Below, piece after piece: positions 27,943 to 38,240 of a stretch of DNA of 64,000 bases. Made by a program: the position numbers and the translations under genes. The DNA lies in NCBI GenBank assembly GCA_963663665.2, contig CAXXKP010000001.1, forward strand, positions 310,001 to 374,000. Reading direction: 5' to 3'. Source of the DNA: SABI01 sp963663665. Lineage in GTDB: Bacteria > Spirochaetota > Spirochaetia > Sphaerochaetales > Sphaerochaetaceae. How positions within the stretch are numbered: the first letter of the stretch is position 1; each line of letters starts with the position of its first letter. The notes under the pieces were generated by a model. It saw only the letters and a program-made list of their open reading frames with translations, searched no databases and was not told the origin of the DNA.

Positions 27943-29880
27943 TTAGTCTTTGAAAAACAAATTCTTGATAGCTTCAATATTTAAATTCTCATGCTCTTTA
28001 TGACCATAAATTTGTCTAATTCTCTCAGCATAATATTCAATTACTTTATATCTAACTAATTTCATAGTTGAATTCACTAACTTATCAGCTTCACTAAAAG
28101 GTTTCTCAATTATAGCAAAAGTTGAAGGCATCCACTGGCCTGGAATGCTTCTCTTACTTCCCTCCTCGTATTGCTTCAACAAGGTAAGGATCCTTTCGTA
28201 TGCAGCCTCAGGACTTTTAATATTCTCCTCTTCAATAAGAGATGAAACTTTATCTTCCTGTAATGTTACGAGAGCTGATGTGTATGGAGAGTGATCATTA
28301 TAAACAAGAAGTTGATTCACTAAATCACACTGATTAATTATTGCCTCTTCAATCTCTTCTGGTGAGTATTTTTCACCATCTTTTGCAATAAGTAATGCTT
28401 TAGCTCTACCTGTGACAACCAAAAAACCATCCTCGTCATAGTAGCCTAAATCCCCAGTGAAGAGCCATGTATCCCCATCTACAATTTTTAACACTTCATC
28501 GGTAGCAGATTGGTTCTTAAAATACCCCTTCATAACATTATCGCCTTTTATAACAATTTCACCCCTCTCTCCGGTTTTAGCCTCTTCAGTCTCACTTTTC
28601 ATAATTTTACAGGTTACTGTTGGAGCAACTTTTCCACTAGTACCAAATTTATAGCTAGTTGGACTATTGCTACTAATGATCGGTGCAGCTTCAGTTAATC
28701 CATATCCTTGATACACAGGAACCCCAATTGCAGCAAAGAAGTGTTGCTGACGAGCTTCTAATAAGGCGCCTCCACCCACACAGTATTCAATGTTATTGCC
28801 AAAAACTTTTCTGAGTTTAGGGAATATAAGGAGAGATGCTAATGTATATGGGAAGAATGTTTTAATCTTAACCCATGTTGATGTTGGATGAAAACCATCC
28901 CCATTTCTCTTAATTCCTGCATTCAAGCCTCTTGTAAAAATACCATTAAGGAATTTTCCCTTAGCTAAGATACCTTGACTCATCTTCTTCATAAAATTGC
29001 CACTAATTGAAGGAACTGTCATCAAGAAGGTAGGATTAACTTCAACAAGATTTTTTGGGAAATTTCTGATTATGGCTGAGTTTGAACCTCTTGCATCAAC
29101 GAAATGGAGAGTTATTCCCCGCAACATCGAAGTATAGATTCCAACTGTATGGGCAAAAGAGTGGTCAACAGGAAGAACAATCAACGTTTCAAATACATTT
29201 GAAGGGATTTTGAATAAATTTACTGCATCATGTGAATTAGCCCAGTAATTCAAATGGGTAAGCATGATTCCTTTAGGGTTTCCAGTCGTCCCAGAAGTAT
29301 AACAAATGTTTATCGTATCATTTTCTTCTATCGTAGCTTCGATTGCGGAAACAATAGTACTATCCTTCTTAAGAGCTTTCTTACCCACTTCTAATAGGTA
29401 CGACCACGTAAAGAATTCTTTTCCCTCTTTCCACTTATATTTTTTAGCGTATATTTCTAATTTTTCATCTTTTTCGTCCAAATAGTAAAGAACAGGCTTC
29501 TCTTTTTCCATAATATCAAATGCTTTTACAATATTATCGAGAGTGTTGCTACTTGCAATAATCCCAACAGATTCACTGTGAGTAAGTCTAAAAGCAATTT
29601 CTTCTGGAGTGAGTTTAATTGACAATGGAACGGAGACGGACCTATGTTTTATGACCCCCATTTCACCTATTATCCATTCTGGTCTTCCCTCTGCTAAAAT
29701 TCCAAAAGAACTCTGAGAAGGAATCTTAGAAGTTGCAAGGGCGGCACATACAAGATCACTGTACTCATCGACCATCTTGTACGAATACTCAATCCATTTC
29801 CCATCCCCTTTCTTTGTTGCATAAGCCCTAGTTGGAAATTCGAGAGATGCTTCATGTAGCATACTCACTATTGTTCGCAT
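27943..29880 (-). CDS. Long-chain acyl-CoA synthetase (AMP-forming)
   Basis: Activates fatty acids as acyl-adenylate then acyl-CoA; about 645 residues. Motifs: ICYTSGTTGNPKGIMLTH (P-loop), YGLTEAAPIIS, and GDLGYYDEDGFLVVTGR. ATG 29880 is preferred because GAGGAGA lies seven bases upstream; the frame is also open from ATG 29919. No predicted membrane anchor. The terminator of the upstream GntR gene lies just before it. Confidence 0.93.
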   Translation of the reverse strand: MRTIVSMLHEASLEFPTRAYATKKGDGKWIEYSYKMVDEYSDLVCAALATSKIPSQSSFGILAEGRPEWIIGEMGVIKHRSVSVPLSIKLTPEEIAFRLTHSESVGIIASSNTLDNIVKAFDIMEKEKPVLYYLDEKDEKLEIYAKKYKWKEGKEFFTWSYLLEVGKKALKKDSTIVSAIEATIEENDTINICYTSGTTGNPKGIMLTHLNYWANSHDAVNLFKIPSNVFETLIVLPVDHSFAHTVGIYTSMLRGITLHFVDARGSNSAIIRNFPKNLVEVNPTFLMTVPSISGNFMKKMSQGILAKGKFLNGIFTRGLNAGIKRNGDGFHPTSTWVKIKTFFPYTLASLLIFPKLRKVFGNNIEYCVGGGALLEARQQHFFAAIGVPVYQGYGLTEAAPIISSNSPTSYKFGTSGKVAPTVTCKIMKSETEEAKTGERGEIVIKGDNVMKGYFKNQSATDEVLKIVDGDTWLFTGDLGYYDEDGFLVVTGRAKALLIAKDGEKYSPEEIEEAIINQCDLVNQLLVYNDHSPYTSALVTLQEDKVSSLIEEENIKSPEAAYERILTLLKQYEEGSKRSIPGQWMPSTFAIIEKPFSEADKLVNSTMKLVRYKVIEYYAERIRQIYGHKEHENLNIEAIKNLFFKD

Positions 29881-29924
29881 GTTTGTTCTCCTCATACTCA
29901 CGTGATAATAATTTATCATAACAT

Positions 29925-29959
29925 AAAAAACCCCTCTGTCAAAAAAAATCGAGAAGGGG
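29925..29959 (-). terminator. Terminator after the GntR gene
   Basis: On the minus strand CCCCT pairs with AGGGG and is followed by TTTTTT. It separates the GntR regulator from the acyl-CoA synthetase gene. Confidence 0.7.
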
Positions 29960-29982
29960 ATTAAAAAGAGAGAAAATATTTC

Positions 29983-30729
29983 TTATAGAGCTCCGATGGG
30001 AGGGTTCTTTGCATCTATGGTGATTGAGAAATCTACAATATTCCCATCGTAAATCGCATAATTGATTGCAACAGGTTCTCTACTCGGCCCTAAAGCAATA
30101 CTTTTCATCCAAAGGTGTGCACTCTGAGGTCTTGTTGCCAGATGAGCACATGTCTCATTATCAGGAATAACCGCAGAGAACGAACGATGAATTGTTAGGA
30201 TTGAGTCTCCTGTTGACTTCTCATATGCATTAAGAAAAGAATCGTGTTTTAGCAGAGAACGATCAATTTTCTTTGATAAAGTAGTTGGAAGGAAAATATT
30301 CATCACAGCATAAGGAAAGTTCCCTATATACCTTACGAGATGAATCCTCGTAATCGTCTCTCCTGTATCAAAAGGAATCTTAAACTGAGGAAGCATAGCT
30401 TTCACAAGATCGCTTTCTTTTGAATACTCTGAATCACTGAGAATATGATTTAGAATTTCATTGTCAGGTGCAACCCCATCTTGACTGATAAGACCATTGT
30501 AATATTCGCTATACTGTTTTGATTGACAAACAAATGTCCCTCTGCCTCTAGCTCTTCGTATAAATCCCGATTGAACAAGTTCATCAAGGGCTCGTCTAAC
30601 TGTAATCCTGCTAACCGCATACTGATCGCACAATTCAAGTTCTGTTGGTATCATCACATTTTCTGGCCATATCCCTGATATGATTTTATTTTGCAAATCC
30701 ATTAAAACGGCTTGATATTTAAGTTGCAT
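29983..30729 (-). CDS. GntR/HutC-type transcriptional regulator with UTRA domain
   Basis: 248 residues. The winged HTH (about 5-72) reads IPTELELCDQYAVSRITVRRALDEL...GRGTFV, and the C-terminal UTRA domain binds a small effector, often a sugar phosphate or amino acid derivative. It lies between the acyl-CoA synthetase and tagaturonate epimerase genes on the same strand, so control of hexuronate use is possible. A palindrome (30872-30887) upstream of its start is a likely autoregulatory operator. Confidence 0.9.
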   Translation of the reverse strand: MQLKYQAVLMDLQNKIISGIWPENVMIPTELELCDQYAVSRITVRRALDELVQSGFIRRARGRGTFVCQSKQYSEYYNGLISQDGVAPDNEILNHILSDSEYSKESDLVKAMLPQFKIPFDTGETITRIHLVRYIGNFPYAVMNIFLPTTLSKKIDRSLLKHDSFLNAYEKSTGDSILTIHRSFSAVIPDNETCAHLATRPQSAHLWMKSIALGPSREPVAINYAIYDGNIVDFSITIDAKNPPIGAL

Positions 30730-30871
30730 TGGCTTTCCCCATCGTAAATGCTATCTCTTGATTTAAAAGGTTTTCTCTTATCCCAACTTGCACCTAATTA
30801 GATAGTAAAATTCCTATATCACATAAATCAGTGTAAAGCAAAAGGAGCAATAAAAAAAGGCATGAAACTTT

Positions 30872-30887
30872 ACTTGATATAACAAGT
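30872..30887. promoter_or_regulatory. Palindromic operator candidate for the GntR regulator
   Basis: ACTTG-ATATAA-CAAGT, similar in form to operators of UTRA-type GntR proteins, about 145 bases upstream of the regulator gene. No second copy was found in front of the epimerase gene. Confidence 0.45.
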
Positions 30888-30952
30888 TTAACATATCACA
30901 GTATTGTTAGTACAGCAGGTAATTAGAATCATTACAAAAATACTAGCAAATA

Positions 30953-32437
30953 TTAACCCTTTATATTCCTATATAATTCATAGAGATGTCTTTTTATATG
31001 GCCAAAAAGGAGGTCACTATATTGCATTTCATACACACTCCACAGTTCATATAGGCGATCTTTATAGAGAAATGAACCATCTTCCTTTTTTTTATTCAAA
31101 ATAGGCCCATATGTGATATGAATCAATTGTCTACTATCATTATGCTCAAATAATTTTACTAAATCATGATCATTTAATGTATCGATATTAGGAATTCGGC
31201 TAATATCTGTTGATACGTGATAGTATTGAGTCACCTCATCAAATGCAGTTAATGCGAACTTATGTATTTCTCTATAGAGTGATGGATCTCTCATTGCAAC
31301 AAGTTTCATTGCCTCAAGGTAGTTTGTTCCCGCTGTCTTCACATGGAATTTACCTTTTGTGATTCGTCCAAATATCTCAAATATTTTAAATTTATCGCTC
31401 CCTGAATGTAGAGAGATTTTGTATCCAAAATAGGAAGCAATTGCTTGGTGAATAATTAATTCTTTTTCAAATTGAGCAACATCTCCTATATAATCAACTC
31501 CTTTTTGGAACTCTCCACAGAATCGAGGTGCAAGAGTTGCAAACTCAACCCCTCTCCTTTTTAATTCATTAGCAATGAAAAAATGTTCATCTGGAGTCGT
31601 TGCAGTCGTTGTCTCATCAATAGAGATTTCTAAATCAGCATCATACACACCATTTTTAAAATACGTTTTATAAATTGAAGTTGCAAAATCAAGAACATCC
31701 TTATAGGTCATTACCATTCTCTTGAAAGTAATCTCATCAAAGTGAATTGTAATTCCATCAGCAACTTTAAAACTCTTATTAAGATATTCTGATTCAAGAA
31801 CTGGATCAGCAACATATGAGGCTCGTAATTCCTCAACAGGGATAGACTCGAACTCATTATGCATATGTTCACTACAATCAAGTGTAATCATCGTGAACCC
31901 AAGATCTAGAGCCATTTTTACTTCTTCATACTTTTTCAAGTGATCTCCATCAGCTCCGTATCCCTTTTTGAAACCTTCTTGGAATACTGCAAACGTGGCA
32001 GCATCAAGAACATCCAAATATGTTCTATTGGTTAAATTGAGTTCTCTAATCGACTGTTGAGCAAGTACAGGAAACGCATCATACTCTTCAAAGACTCTTA
32101 TATGCCCAGGAGATGCTATCCCAAGTCTGTCTCCAACTCCAATAGTTCGCTCTTTTTGTAGCACACGCCGAGGAGCCGTGAAGGGAAAAATAGACTTAAG
32201 AACATTTGCATTATGAGAATTCAAGTCACCTACGATAACTACTTTCCCATCAATAAGACTTTCCTCTCCAATTAGACCAACATGAGAACCGACGCTTACT
32301 AAATATTTCTGCTGTTTTACTTTTGCAATAAATAGAGTTGTATCTTTAAAAGAGTGAATACTAAGGGGGTACACCCCATACAAAAGTGGATCCACTTTTG
32401 CGTGTAACAATGGAATGAAATCTTTAAAGTTTTTCAT
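30953..32437 (-). CDS. uxaE: Tagaturonate epimerase
   Basis: Cytoplasmic enzyme of 494 residues interconverting D-tagaturonate and D-fructuronate in galacturonate breakdown, as described for the Thermotoga UxaE family. Recognised by GYGADGDHLK, TMITLDCSEHMH (metal ligands), EISIDETTTATTPDEH and ISLHSGSDKFK. AAGGAACG precedes the ATG. A GntR regulator follows downstream; other uronate genes are not in this window. The function is assigned by family resemblance. Confidence 0.8.
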   Translation of the reverse strand: MKNFKDFIPLLHAKVDPLLYGVYPLSIHSFKDTTLFIAKVKQQKYLVSVGSHVGLIGEESLIDGKVVIVGDLNSHNANVLKSIFPFTAPRRVLQKERTIGVGDRLGIASPGHIRVFEEYDAFPVLAQQSIRELNLTNRTYLDVLDAATFAVFQEGFKKGYGADGDHLKKYEEVKMALDLGFTMITLDCSEHMHNEFESIPVEELRASYVADPVLESEYLNKSFKVADGITIHFDEITFKRMVMTYKDVLDFATSIYKTYFKNGVYDADLEISIDETTTATTPDEHFFIANELKRRGVEFATLAPRFCGEFQKGVDYIGDVAQFEKELIIHQAIASYFGYKISLHSGSDKFKIFEIFGRITKGKFHVKTAGTNYLEAMKLVAMRDPSLYREIHKFALTAFDEVTQYYHVSTDISRIPNIDTLNDHDLVKLFEHNDSRQLIHITYGPILNKKKEDGSFLYKDRLYELWSVYEMQYSDLLFGHIKRHLYELYRNIKG

Positions 32438-32553
32438 GTTTCGTTCCTTATACGATTGTTTTTTTTAAAAGGAATTCTTGAAGAGAGGATAAATATACAT
32501 TTTCTTACAAAAACCTCTTTTTATCAAACATCCTTTATGATTATATAGTACTT

Positions 32554-33471
32554 ATGACTTTCAAACAATTCAATCGAATAATTGAGATACGCACTAAAAT
32601 TATTAGTATGGGTACTTTTCTCAGCGGAACAATCTTTAGCATGATGCTTACTGGCGAACTTCATGTAAATCGTTTCTTTCTCATGCTGGTAGCAGTCCTT
32701 TGTGTAGATATGGGAACAACAGGTTTCAACTCCTATTTTGATTTTAAAAGTGGGACTGATACAGCCTCCTTGAATTTTGAAAAAGATAAAGTTCTCGTCC
32801 ATGAAGAGGTATCTCCTATAGCAGCTCTCCTTATTTCATTCTCTCTTTTTATAGTTGCAGGCATCCTCGGTCTTATTCTCGGATACCTCACAAGTTTTTA
32901 TCTCATTCTCGTGGGAGCTGTATGTATGGGAGTGGGATTTATCTACACAGGAGGACCGTATCCTATTAGTAGAACTCCATTAGGAGAACTTTTTGCTGGA
33001 GGCTTTTTAGGAACTGTCCTTTTCCTCATTAGCTTCTATGTACAATCCCTGAGTGTGACAATTGAGAGTGTGATTGTTTCCGTTCCTCTCTTGCTTCTTG
33101 TTGGAATGATTCTCACGATTAATAATACATGTGATAAAATCAGTGATATTCAAGCAGGAAGAAAAACACTTTCTATAGTCCTTTCTGAAAAAGCAAATTC
33201 AATTCTTATTGCTAGTGAGTTCTTTGGTTCTTATAGCATTGCTATAGTGTTAGGGTTTACATCGATACTCCCTATCGATGTCTCTATTACTGTTGGAATT
33301 GCCTTGTATTTTGGCTATAAAGAGTTTTCTAAGATGAAACAAGATGGTTTTTCCTTACAAACCAAAGGGATTTCAATGGGACATGTATCAAAGTTATTTT
33401 TAATCTATGTAGTAGCAGTGAACTTAGGAATTATTTCCTTTATGATTACAAGAGCATATATACCACGCTGA
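32554..33471 (+). CDS. UbiA-family prenyltransferase (MenA-like)
   Basis: 305 residues, about eight membrane helices. It has the first Asp-rich motif NSYFDFKSGTD (NxxxDxxxxxD) and the second NNTCDKISD, which bind the prenyl diphosphate through magnesium. The length and motif spacing resemble 1,4-dihydroxy-2-naphthoate polyprenyltransferase, but no other men gene is seen in the window, so the acceptor is unsure. No clear ribosome site lies before ATG 32554. Its 3' end overlaps the convergent methyltransferase gene by 48 bases. Confidence 0.82.
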   Translation: MTFKQFNRIIEIRTKIISMGTFLSGTIFSMMLTGELHVNRFFLMLVAVLCVDMGTTGFNSYFDFKSGTDTASLNFEKDKVLVHEEVSPIAALLISFSLFIVAGILGLILGYLTSFYLILVGAVCMGVGFIYTGGPYPISRTPLGELFAGGFLGTVLFLISFYVQSLSVTIESVIVSVPLLLLVGMILTINNTCDKISDIQAGRKTLSIVLSEKANSILIASEFFGSYSIAIVLGFTSILPIDVSITVGIALYFGYKEFSKMKQDGFSLQTKGISMGHVSKLFLIYVVAVNLGIISFMITRAYIPR

Positions 33472-34023
33472 AGTCTTTGCAACAGCCACTTTTTTAATCG
33501 AAGGAAAAAATTCGTTTAACTCATCATCTACTACCTGTATGAATGAGAAATAGTCGCCTTGTTCCAATGTTTCGAGAATATCAGTAATAAGTGATCTTTT
33601 CTCATTATAATCGTGAATCACTACATAAGAGGATGCAAGGCGAGCAAGTTCTTTATACAAAAGGATTCTCATATTTTTTGCAATTCCATGTGCTACAAAT
33701 GAGGTAAAGACAATATCGAACTCTTTATCTCCATATGGCAATTTCCCAGTTGCATCTCCTATATCATAGGTAATGTTATAGTCTTTAGTTTTCTTCTTTG
33801 CAACTTTTAGCATCTTATGTGATGAATCGACTCCTGTTACATTACAACCCCTCGCAGCTAATGTTGCACAAAGAGCTCCAGTTCCACATCCTACATCTAA
33901 GATCTTTGAGGCCTCAGAGAGATTGATATGATGTGAAAATGAGTTGATCATCGTTGTGTAATTATTCACACTCGATGTATAAAACCAACCGTATATAGAG
34001 GCAATTATATCAAACACACTCAT
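33424..34023 (-). CDS. Class I SAM-dependent methyltransferase (UbiE-like)
   Basis: 199 residues. SAM motif ILDVGCGTGALCATLA, acidic ribose contact GVDSS, and the post-I motif region FDIVFTSFVAHG. The pairing with a MenA-like prenyltransferase suggests quinone methylation, but the two genes converge rather than form an operon and the substrate is not determined. The C-terminal 16 codons overlap the end of the prenyltransferase gene on the other strand. Confidence 0.82.
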   Translation of the reverse strand: MSVFDIIASIYGWFYTSSVNNYTTMINSFSHHINLSEASKILDVGCGTGALCATLAARGCNVTGVDSSHKMLKVAKKKTKDYNITYDIGDATGKLPYGDKEFDIVFTSFVAHGIAKNMRILLYKELARLASSYVVIHDYNEKRSLITDILETLEQGDYFSFIQVVDDELNEFFPSIKKVAVAKTSAWYICSCNHKGNNS

Positions 34024-34138
34024 TATTTCCCTCCACGTTCTATTCTAGAACAGTATATGCCTGAATTAATTAAGTAAAGTAAATTGCATATTTTCATTAA
34101 GAAGAATAGTATAAGTAAATAACACTACAGGAGACATC

Positions 34139-35344
34139 ATGGCAATAAACCTCGCAGAAATTATCATACTATGCCTCATAGCAGATTATGTATGTAAGAA
34201 ATTTAACATCCCAGGTCTCGTCGGAATGCTAGTTGTAGGACTTCTACTAGGGCCCTCTTTTACAAATCTCATCCATCAAGAAACGCTTTCAGTCGCATCT
34301 GATTTACGACTTATCGCATTAATTATTATTCTTTTAAGAGCAGGATTTGAATTAAAACGAGAATCACTGAATAAAGTAGGCTTTTTGGCAGTTCTTCTTT
34401 CTACTGTGCCACCGTTCACAGAAGCGATAGCTATTACCTTCCTTGGAACAGTCTTATTAGATTTGACCTTAATAGAATCTGCTATCATAGGGACTATTCT
34501 TGCAGCAGTATCTCCTGGTGTGGTAGTTCCAATGATGGTAAAATTTCAAAAAGAGAGGCGGGGAACAAATAAAAGCATTCCAACTCTCTTGCTAGCTGCA
34601 TCTAGTATAAATGATGTGGTAGTGATTGTTGCATATAGCCTACTATTGATGGCATATACCGGTGGGAACATGCATATTGCTTTTTCAATTATAAGCATTC
34701 CTCTTTCAATAATTATTGGAATCGGGGTGGGTCTATTAGTAGGTGTAATTCTATATCACTTTTTTGATCGCTATCATCCTAGAGCAACAAAAAAAGCTCT
34801 AGCTGTTATTGGAATATCAATTATCACAGTACACCTTGGGAATATATTAGAGTCGTATCACTTCCCTTTTGCAGCCCTTATTGCTGTCATGGCACTTGGA
34901 TTTATCATAGTAGAAAAACGAGAAGAGAGCGCTCATGAGATATCCAAGAAACTCGAGAAAATCTGGATATTTGCAGAAATAGTACTTTTTTCTTTGGTTG
35001 GTGCAAGTGTCAATGTTGAAGTGGCTTTGAAGGCAGGCTTAATGGGGGCATTATTAATTATCCTAGGTCTCATAGGCCGATCTATTGGTACATGGATATG
35101 CCTTATAAAATCTAATTACAATTATAAAGAAAGATTTTTCATTATAATTGCATATTTACCTAAAGCGACAGTTCAAGCTGCAATCGGGGCAGGACCTCTT
35201 CTTGCGATGAAAAGTAATAATATGAGCAGTGCCCCTGGAGAAATAATTCTTGCCGTGGCAGTTCTCTCAATACTCATTACAGCAGCTCCTGGAGCGTATC
35301 TAATTAATAAGGCAGGAGCTCTGTTACAAGTAGAGCAAAGCTAA
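34139..35344 (+). CDS. Cation:proton antiporter (CPA family)
   Basis: 401 residues with about twelve membrane helices and no cytoplasmic TrkA-type tail. It begins AEIIILCLIADYVCKKFNIPGLVGMLVVGLLLGP, the typical first two helices. A helix with ASSINDVVVIVAYS carries the Asp of the ion site. Probably exchanges Na+ or K+ for H+ at the cytoplasmic membrane. Its end overlaps the convergent oppF-type gene by four bases. Confidence 0.88.
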   Translation: MAINLAEIIILCLIADYVCKKFNIPGLVGMLVVGLLLGPSFTNLIHQETLSVASDLRLIALIIILLRAGFELKRESLNKVGFLAVLLSTVPPFTEAIAITFLGTVLLDLTLIESAIIGTILAAVSPGVVVPMMVKFQKERRGTNKSIPTLLLAASSINDVVVIVAYSLLLMAYTGGNMHIAFSIISIPLSIIIGIGVGLLVGVILYHFFDRYHPRATKKALAVIGISIITVHLGNILESYHFPFAALIAVMALGFIIVEKREESAHEISKKLEKIWIFAEIVLFSLVGASVNVEVALKAGLMGALLIILGLIGRSIGTWICLIKSNYNYKERFFIIIAYLPKATVQAAIGAGPLLAMKSNNMSSAPGEIILAVAVLSILITAAPGAYLINKAGALLQVEQS

Positions 35345-36324
35345 GAAATATCATTTTGGACAACCCAGCAAGCTGCAAAATGGCCAGGAGAGACCTCTTT
35401 TAAAGAAGGATAAGCTACTTTACATTTATCCACTGCATATGGGCATCGAGGGTGGAAGTGACATCCTGATGGAGGATTAATAGGAGACGGGACGTCTCCT
35501 TGAAAAAGATGTTTCCCCTCTTTTCTATCTAATGGAGATGTCACAGGAGATGCAATAAAGAGAGCTTTTGTGTAAGGATGAACATGATGGTCTACAAGTT
35601 CTGCCTTTGTTGCAATTTCGACTATTCTCCCTAAATACATCACAAGTATTCGACTTGCAATAAACTCCACAACGGCTAAATCATGAGCAATGAACATATA
35701 GGTAAACTGATGTTTTGATTGCAAATCTAGTAGCAGGTTAAGAATCTGAGCTTGAACTGAAACATCAAGAGCTGAAACAGCTTCGTCGCATACGATAAAC
35801 TCTGGCTGAAGTGCAAGAGCACGAGCTATTCCTATGCGCTGTCGCTGTCCTCCTGAGAATTGATGTGGGTAGCGAGCTCGATATTTAGGATTAAGTCCAA
35901 CTTCTTCCATCAACAATTCAACTCTTTCAAGACGCTCATTGATCGTACCTATGTTGTGAATATCGAGTGATTGACCTATTATCTTTGATACTTTCTTTCT
36001 AGGATTAAGAGACGAGTAGGGATCTTGAAAAATCATTTGCATCTTCTTAGTCATTTCTTTCATCTGATGTGGTGACTGCTCAAAGAGATCTTCTCCTCGA
36101 TACAAGACCTCACCTTCTGTTTTATCATACAAACGTAATATAGTTTTACCTAATGTAGATTTTCCACATCCAGACTCACCAACAACTCCTAAAATTTCTC
36201 CCTCAAAAACATCTAAAGAGACCCCATCAACAGCTTTTAACAGAGAAATAGATTCACTGGTTCCTTCATTCTTAATAAAGAAATGTTTCTTTAGGTCTTT
36301 TACTTCAACTATTTTATTATTCAT
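35341..36324 (-). CDS. Peptide/nickel ABC transporter ATP-binding protein (DppF/OppF)
   Basis: 327 residues. Walker A GESGCGKST, signature SGGQRQRIGIARAL, Walker B FIVCDEAVSALD, and a C-terminal oligopeptide-transporter extension with CxxxC-like clusters (CHFHPRCPYAVDKC) that can hold an Fe-S centre. Overlaps the upstream dppD-type gene by four bases. Confidence 0.93.
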   Translation of the reverse strand: MNNKIVEVKDLKKHFFIKNEGTSESISLLKAVDGVSLDVFEGEILGVVGESGCGKSTLGKTILRLYDKTEGEVLYRGEDLFEQSPHQMKEMTKKMQMIFQDPYSSLNPRKKVSKIIGQSLDIHNIGTINERLERVELLMEEVGLNPKYRARYPHQFSGGQRQRIGIARALALQPEFIVCDEAVSALDVSVQAQILNLLLDLQSKHQFTYMFIAHDLAVVEFIASRILVMYLGRIVEIATKAELVDHHVHPYTKALFIASPVTSPLDRKEGKHLFQGDVPSPINPPSGCHFHPRCPYAVDKCKVAYPSLKEVSPGHFAACWVVQNDIS

Positions 36325-37334
36325 TTTGACCTCTCTCTATTAACTTTCTCATAGTTATGGCACCACACAGAGTGATTCTCATCAATGACTGTCTCTTCGG
36401 GAAAGGAGGCTAAACATTTATCACTTTTATAGGCACATCTATTTGCAAAAGGGCATCCATCTTTAATGGTCAGAAGATCTGGAACAGTCCCTTGTATTGC
36501 TTCAAGACGGCTTGCCCCTTTGTATTTTTTATTTGAGGGGAGCGAATTTAATAGACCAAGAGTATAAGGATGATATGGATTATGAAAAATAGATACAACA
36601 TCTGCTTCTTCAACTTTCCTGCCTGCATACATCACAACCACTCTATCAGCCATCTCTGCAACAACGCCCATATCATGAGTGATAAGGAGAATCGACATGT
36701 TAATATGTTGCTTTAAATCCTGCAACAGATCGAGAATCTGTGCCTGAATAGTTACATCAAGAGCTGTAGTTGGTTCATCAGCAATCATAAGACCAGGTTC
36801 TGGAGAAGCAAGAGCCATTGCTATCATAGCACGTTGCCTCATTCCTCCAGATAATTGGTGTGGGTATGCGTGTACGCGTCTTTCAGGGGCAGGAATTTTT
36901 ACAAGATGAAATAGGTCGATTGCCCTCTTCATTGCCTCTTTCTTGTCCATGCCTTGGTGTGTCATGAAGACATCTGCGATTTGAGAACCCACCGTAAATA
37001 CAGGGTTCAATGCAGTCATAGGCTCCTGAAAAATCATAGAAATTTGTGTACCTCGTAATCCTTCAATTTCACTTTTTTTTAGCGTGAGTAAATCTTTTCC
37101 ATTAAAAAAGATCTTACCACTATCAACCATACCTGGAGGCATAGGATTCAGTTGGTTAATAGCATGAGCTGTAACACTCTTGCCGCACCCAGATTCTCCT
37201 ACAAGCGTGAGGGTTTCTCCTCTTTTAATATTCAAAGAAAGATCTCTAACAGCTTTTGTGATTCCTCTTTGTGTATTAAATGAGAAATTTAAATGCTCGA
37301 TAGAAAGTAGTATATCATTATTATTTTTTTCCAT
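36321..37334 (-). CDS. Peptide/nickel ABC transporter ATP-binding protein (DppD/OppD)
   Basis: 337 residues. Walker A GESGCGKSV, signature LSGGMRQRAMIAMALA, Walker B LMIADEPTTALD, and the C-terminal Cys cluster CPFANRCAYKSDKC. It pairs with the downstream DppF-type subunit to power the importer. Confidence 0.93.
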   Translation of the reverse strand: MEKNNNDILLSIEHLNFSFNTQRGITKAVRDLSLNIKRGETLTLVGESGCGKSVTAHAINQLNPMPPGMVDSGKIFFNGKDLLTLKKSEIEGLRGTQISMIFQEPMTALNPVFTVGSQIADVFMTHQGMDKKEAMKRAIDLFHLVKIPAPERRVHAYPHQLSGGMRQRAMIAMALASPEPGLMIADEPTTALDVTIQAQILDLLQDLKQHINMSILLITHDMGVVAEMADRVVVMYAGRKVEEADVVSIFHNPYHPYTLGLLNSLPSNKKYKGASRLEAIQGTVPDLLTIKDGCPFANRCAYKSDKCLASFPEETVIDENHSVWCHNYEKVNRERSK

Positions 37335-37345
37335 GTAAATTCCTT

Positions 37346-38227
37346 CTAACTTCTCATTTTAGGGTCAAGAATATCTCTAAGACCATCCCCAAAAAGGTTA
37401 AACCCAAGAACTGCTAGCAGTATAGCAATACCAGGGAGGGTAACAATCCACCAAGCATTCGTTATGAACTCTTTACTACTAGCAATCATCAAACCCCACT
37501 CAGGTGTAGGTGGTTGAGCTCCTAGGCCTAAGAACGAAAGTCCTGCCGAGTTAAGGATGGCCTCACCTACACCAAGAGTTGCTTGAACAATCGTGGGTGA
37601 TAAGCAGTTTGGAAGAATCGTGAGAAACATCAACTCAAAATCACCTGCACCTAGCGCTCGTTCAGCAAGCACATAATCAGATTCTTTTTCTGCAAGGACT
37701 GATGCTCGCACAACACGAGCGTAGCGTGGTATTTGTGATATTCCAATAGCAATCATTGCATTCAGTAATGAAGGCCCTAATATAGAAACGATAACTATCG
37801 TAAGAAGGATATAGGGGAATGCAAGCATAATATCAATAATTCTCATCACTACCTTGTCATAAATCCCTCCAAAGTAGGCACTTGTAACCCCTACGAGGAT
37901 TCCAAAGAAAAGAGAAATCCCAACAGATACAACACCAATAGCCATTGATATTCGTGCTCCGTATATAATACGGGAGAGCATATCTCGTCCAAGGTCGTCT
38001 GTTCCAAATATATGCCCATCCGTAAACATAGGGATCTTTCGATCTTCAATAATCTGAGCTACAGGGTCAAATGGGGAAATTAGCGGAGCAAAAATTGCCA
38101 TAAAAATGAAGATAGAGATTATAGTGAGGCCAACCATTGCACCTTTATTTTTCTTTAAATTATACCAGGTCTCTTGTAAAGGAGTTGGATCTTTAATGAT
38201 TTCTGTTGTTTGAATTGTTTGTTTCAT
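37346..38227 (-). CDS. Peptide/nickel ABC transporter permease (DppC/OppC)
   Basis: About 293 residues. The frame runs up to 38293 inside the dppB-type gene, but AAGGAAC before ATG 38227 (MKQTIQ) marks the start. Six membrane helices; the EAA loop reads EKESDYVLAERALGAGDFELMFLTILPN. It forms the channel with the DppB-type subunit, 13 bases upstream. Confidence 0.93.
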   Translation of the reverse strand: MKQTIQTTEIIKDPTPLQETWYNLKKNKGAMVGLTIISIFIFMAIFAPLISPFDPVAQIIEDRKIPMFTDGHIFGTDDLGRDMLSRIIYGARISMAIGVVSVGISLFFGILVGVTSAYFGGIYDKVVMRIIDIMLAFPYILLTIVIVSILGPSLLNAMIAIGISQIPRYARVVRASVLAEKESDYVLAERALGAGDFELMFLTILPNCLSPTIVQATLGVGEAILNSAGLSFLGLGAQPPTPEWGLMIASSKEFITNAWWIVTLPGIAILLAVLGFNLFGDGLRDILDPKMRS

Positions 38228-38240
38228 TATATCCAGTTCC

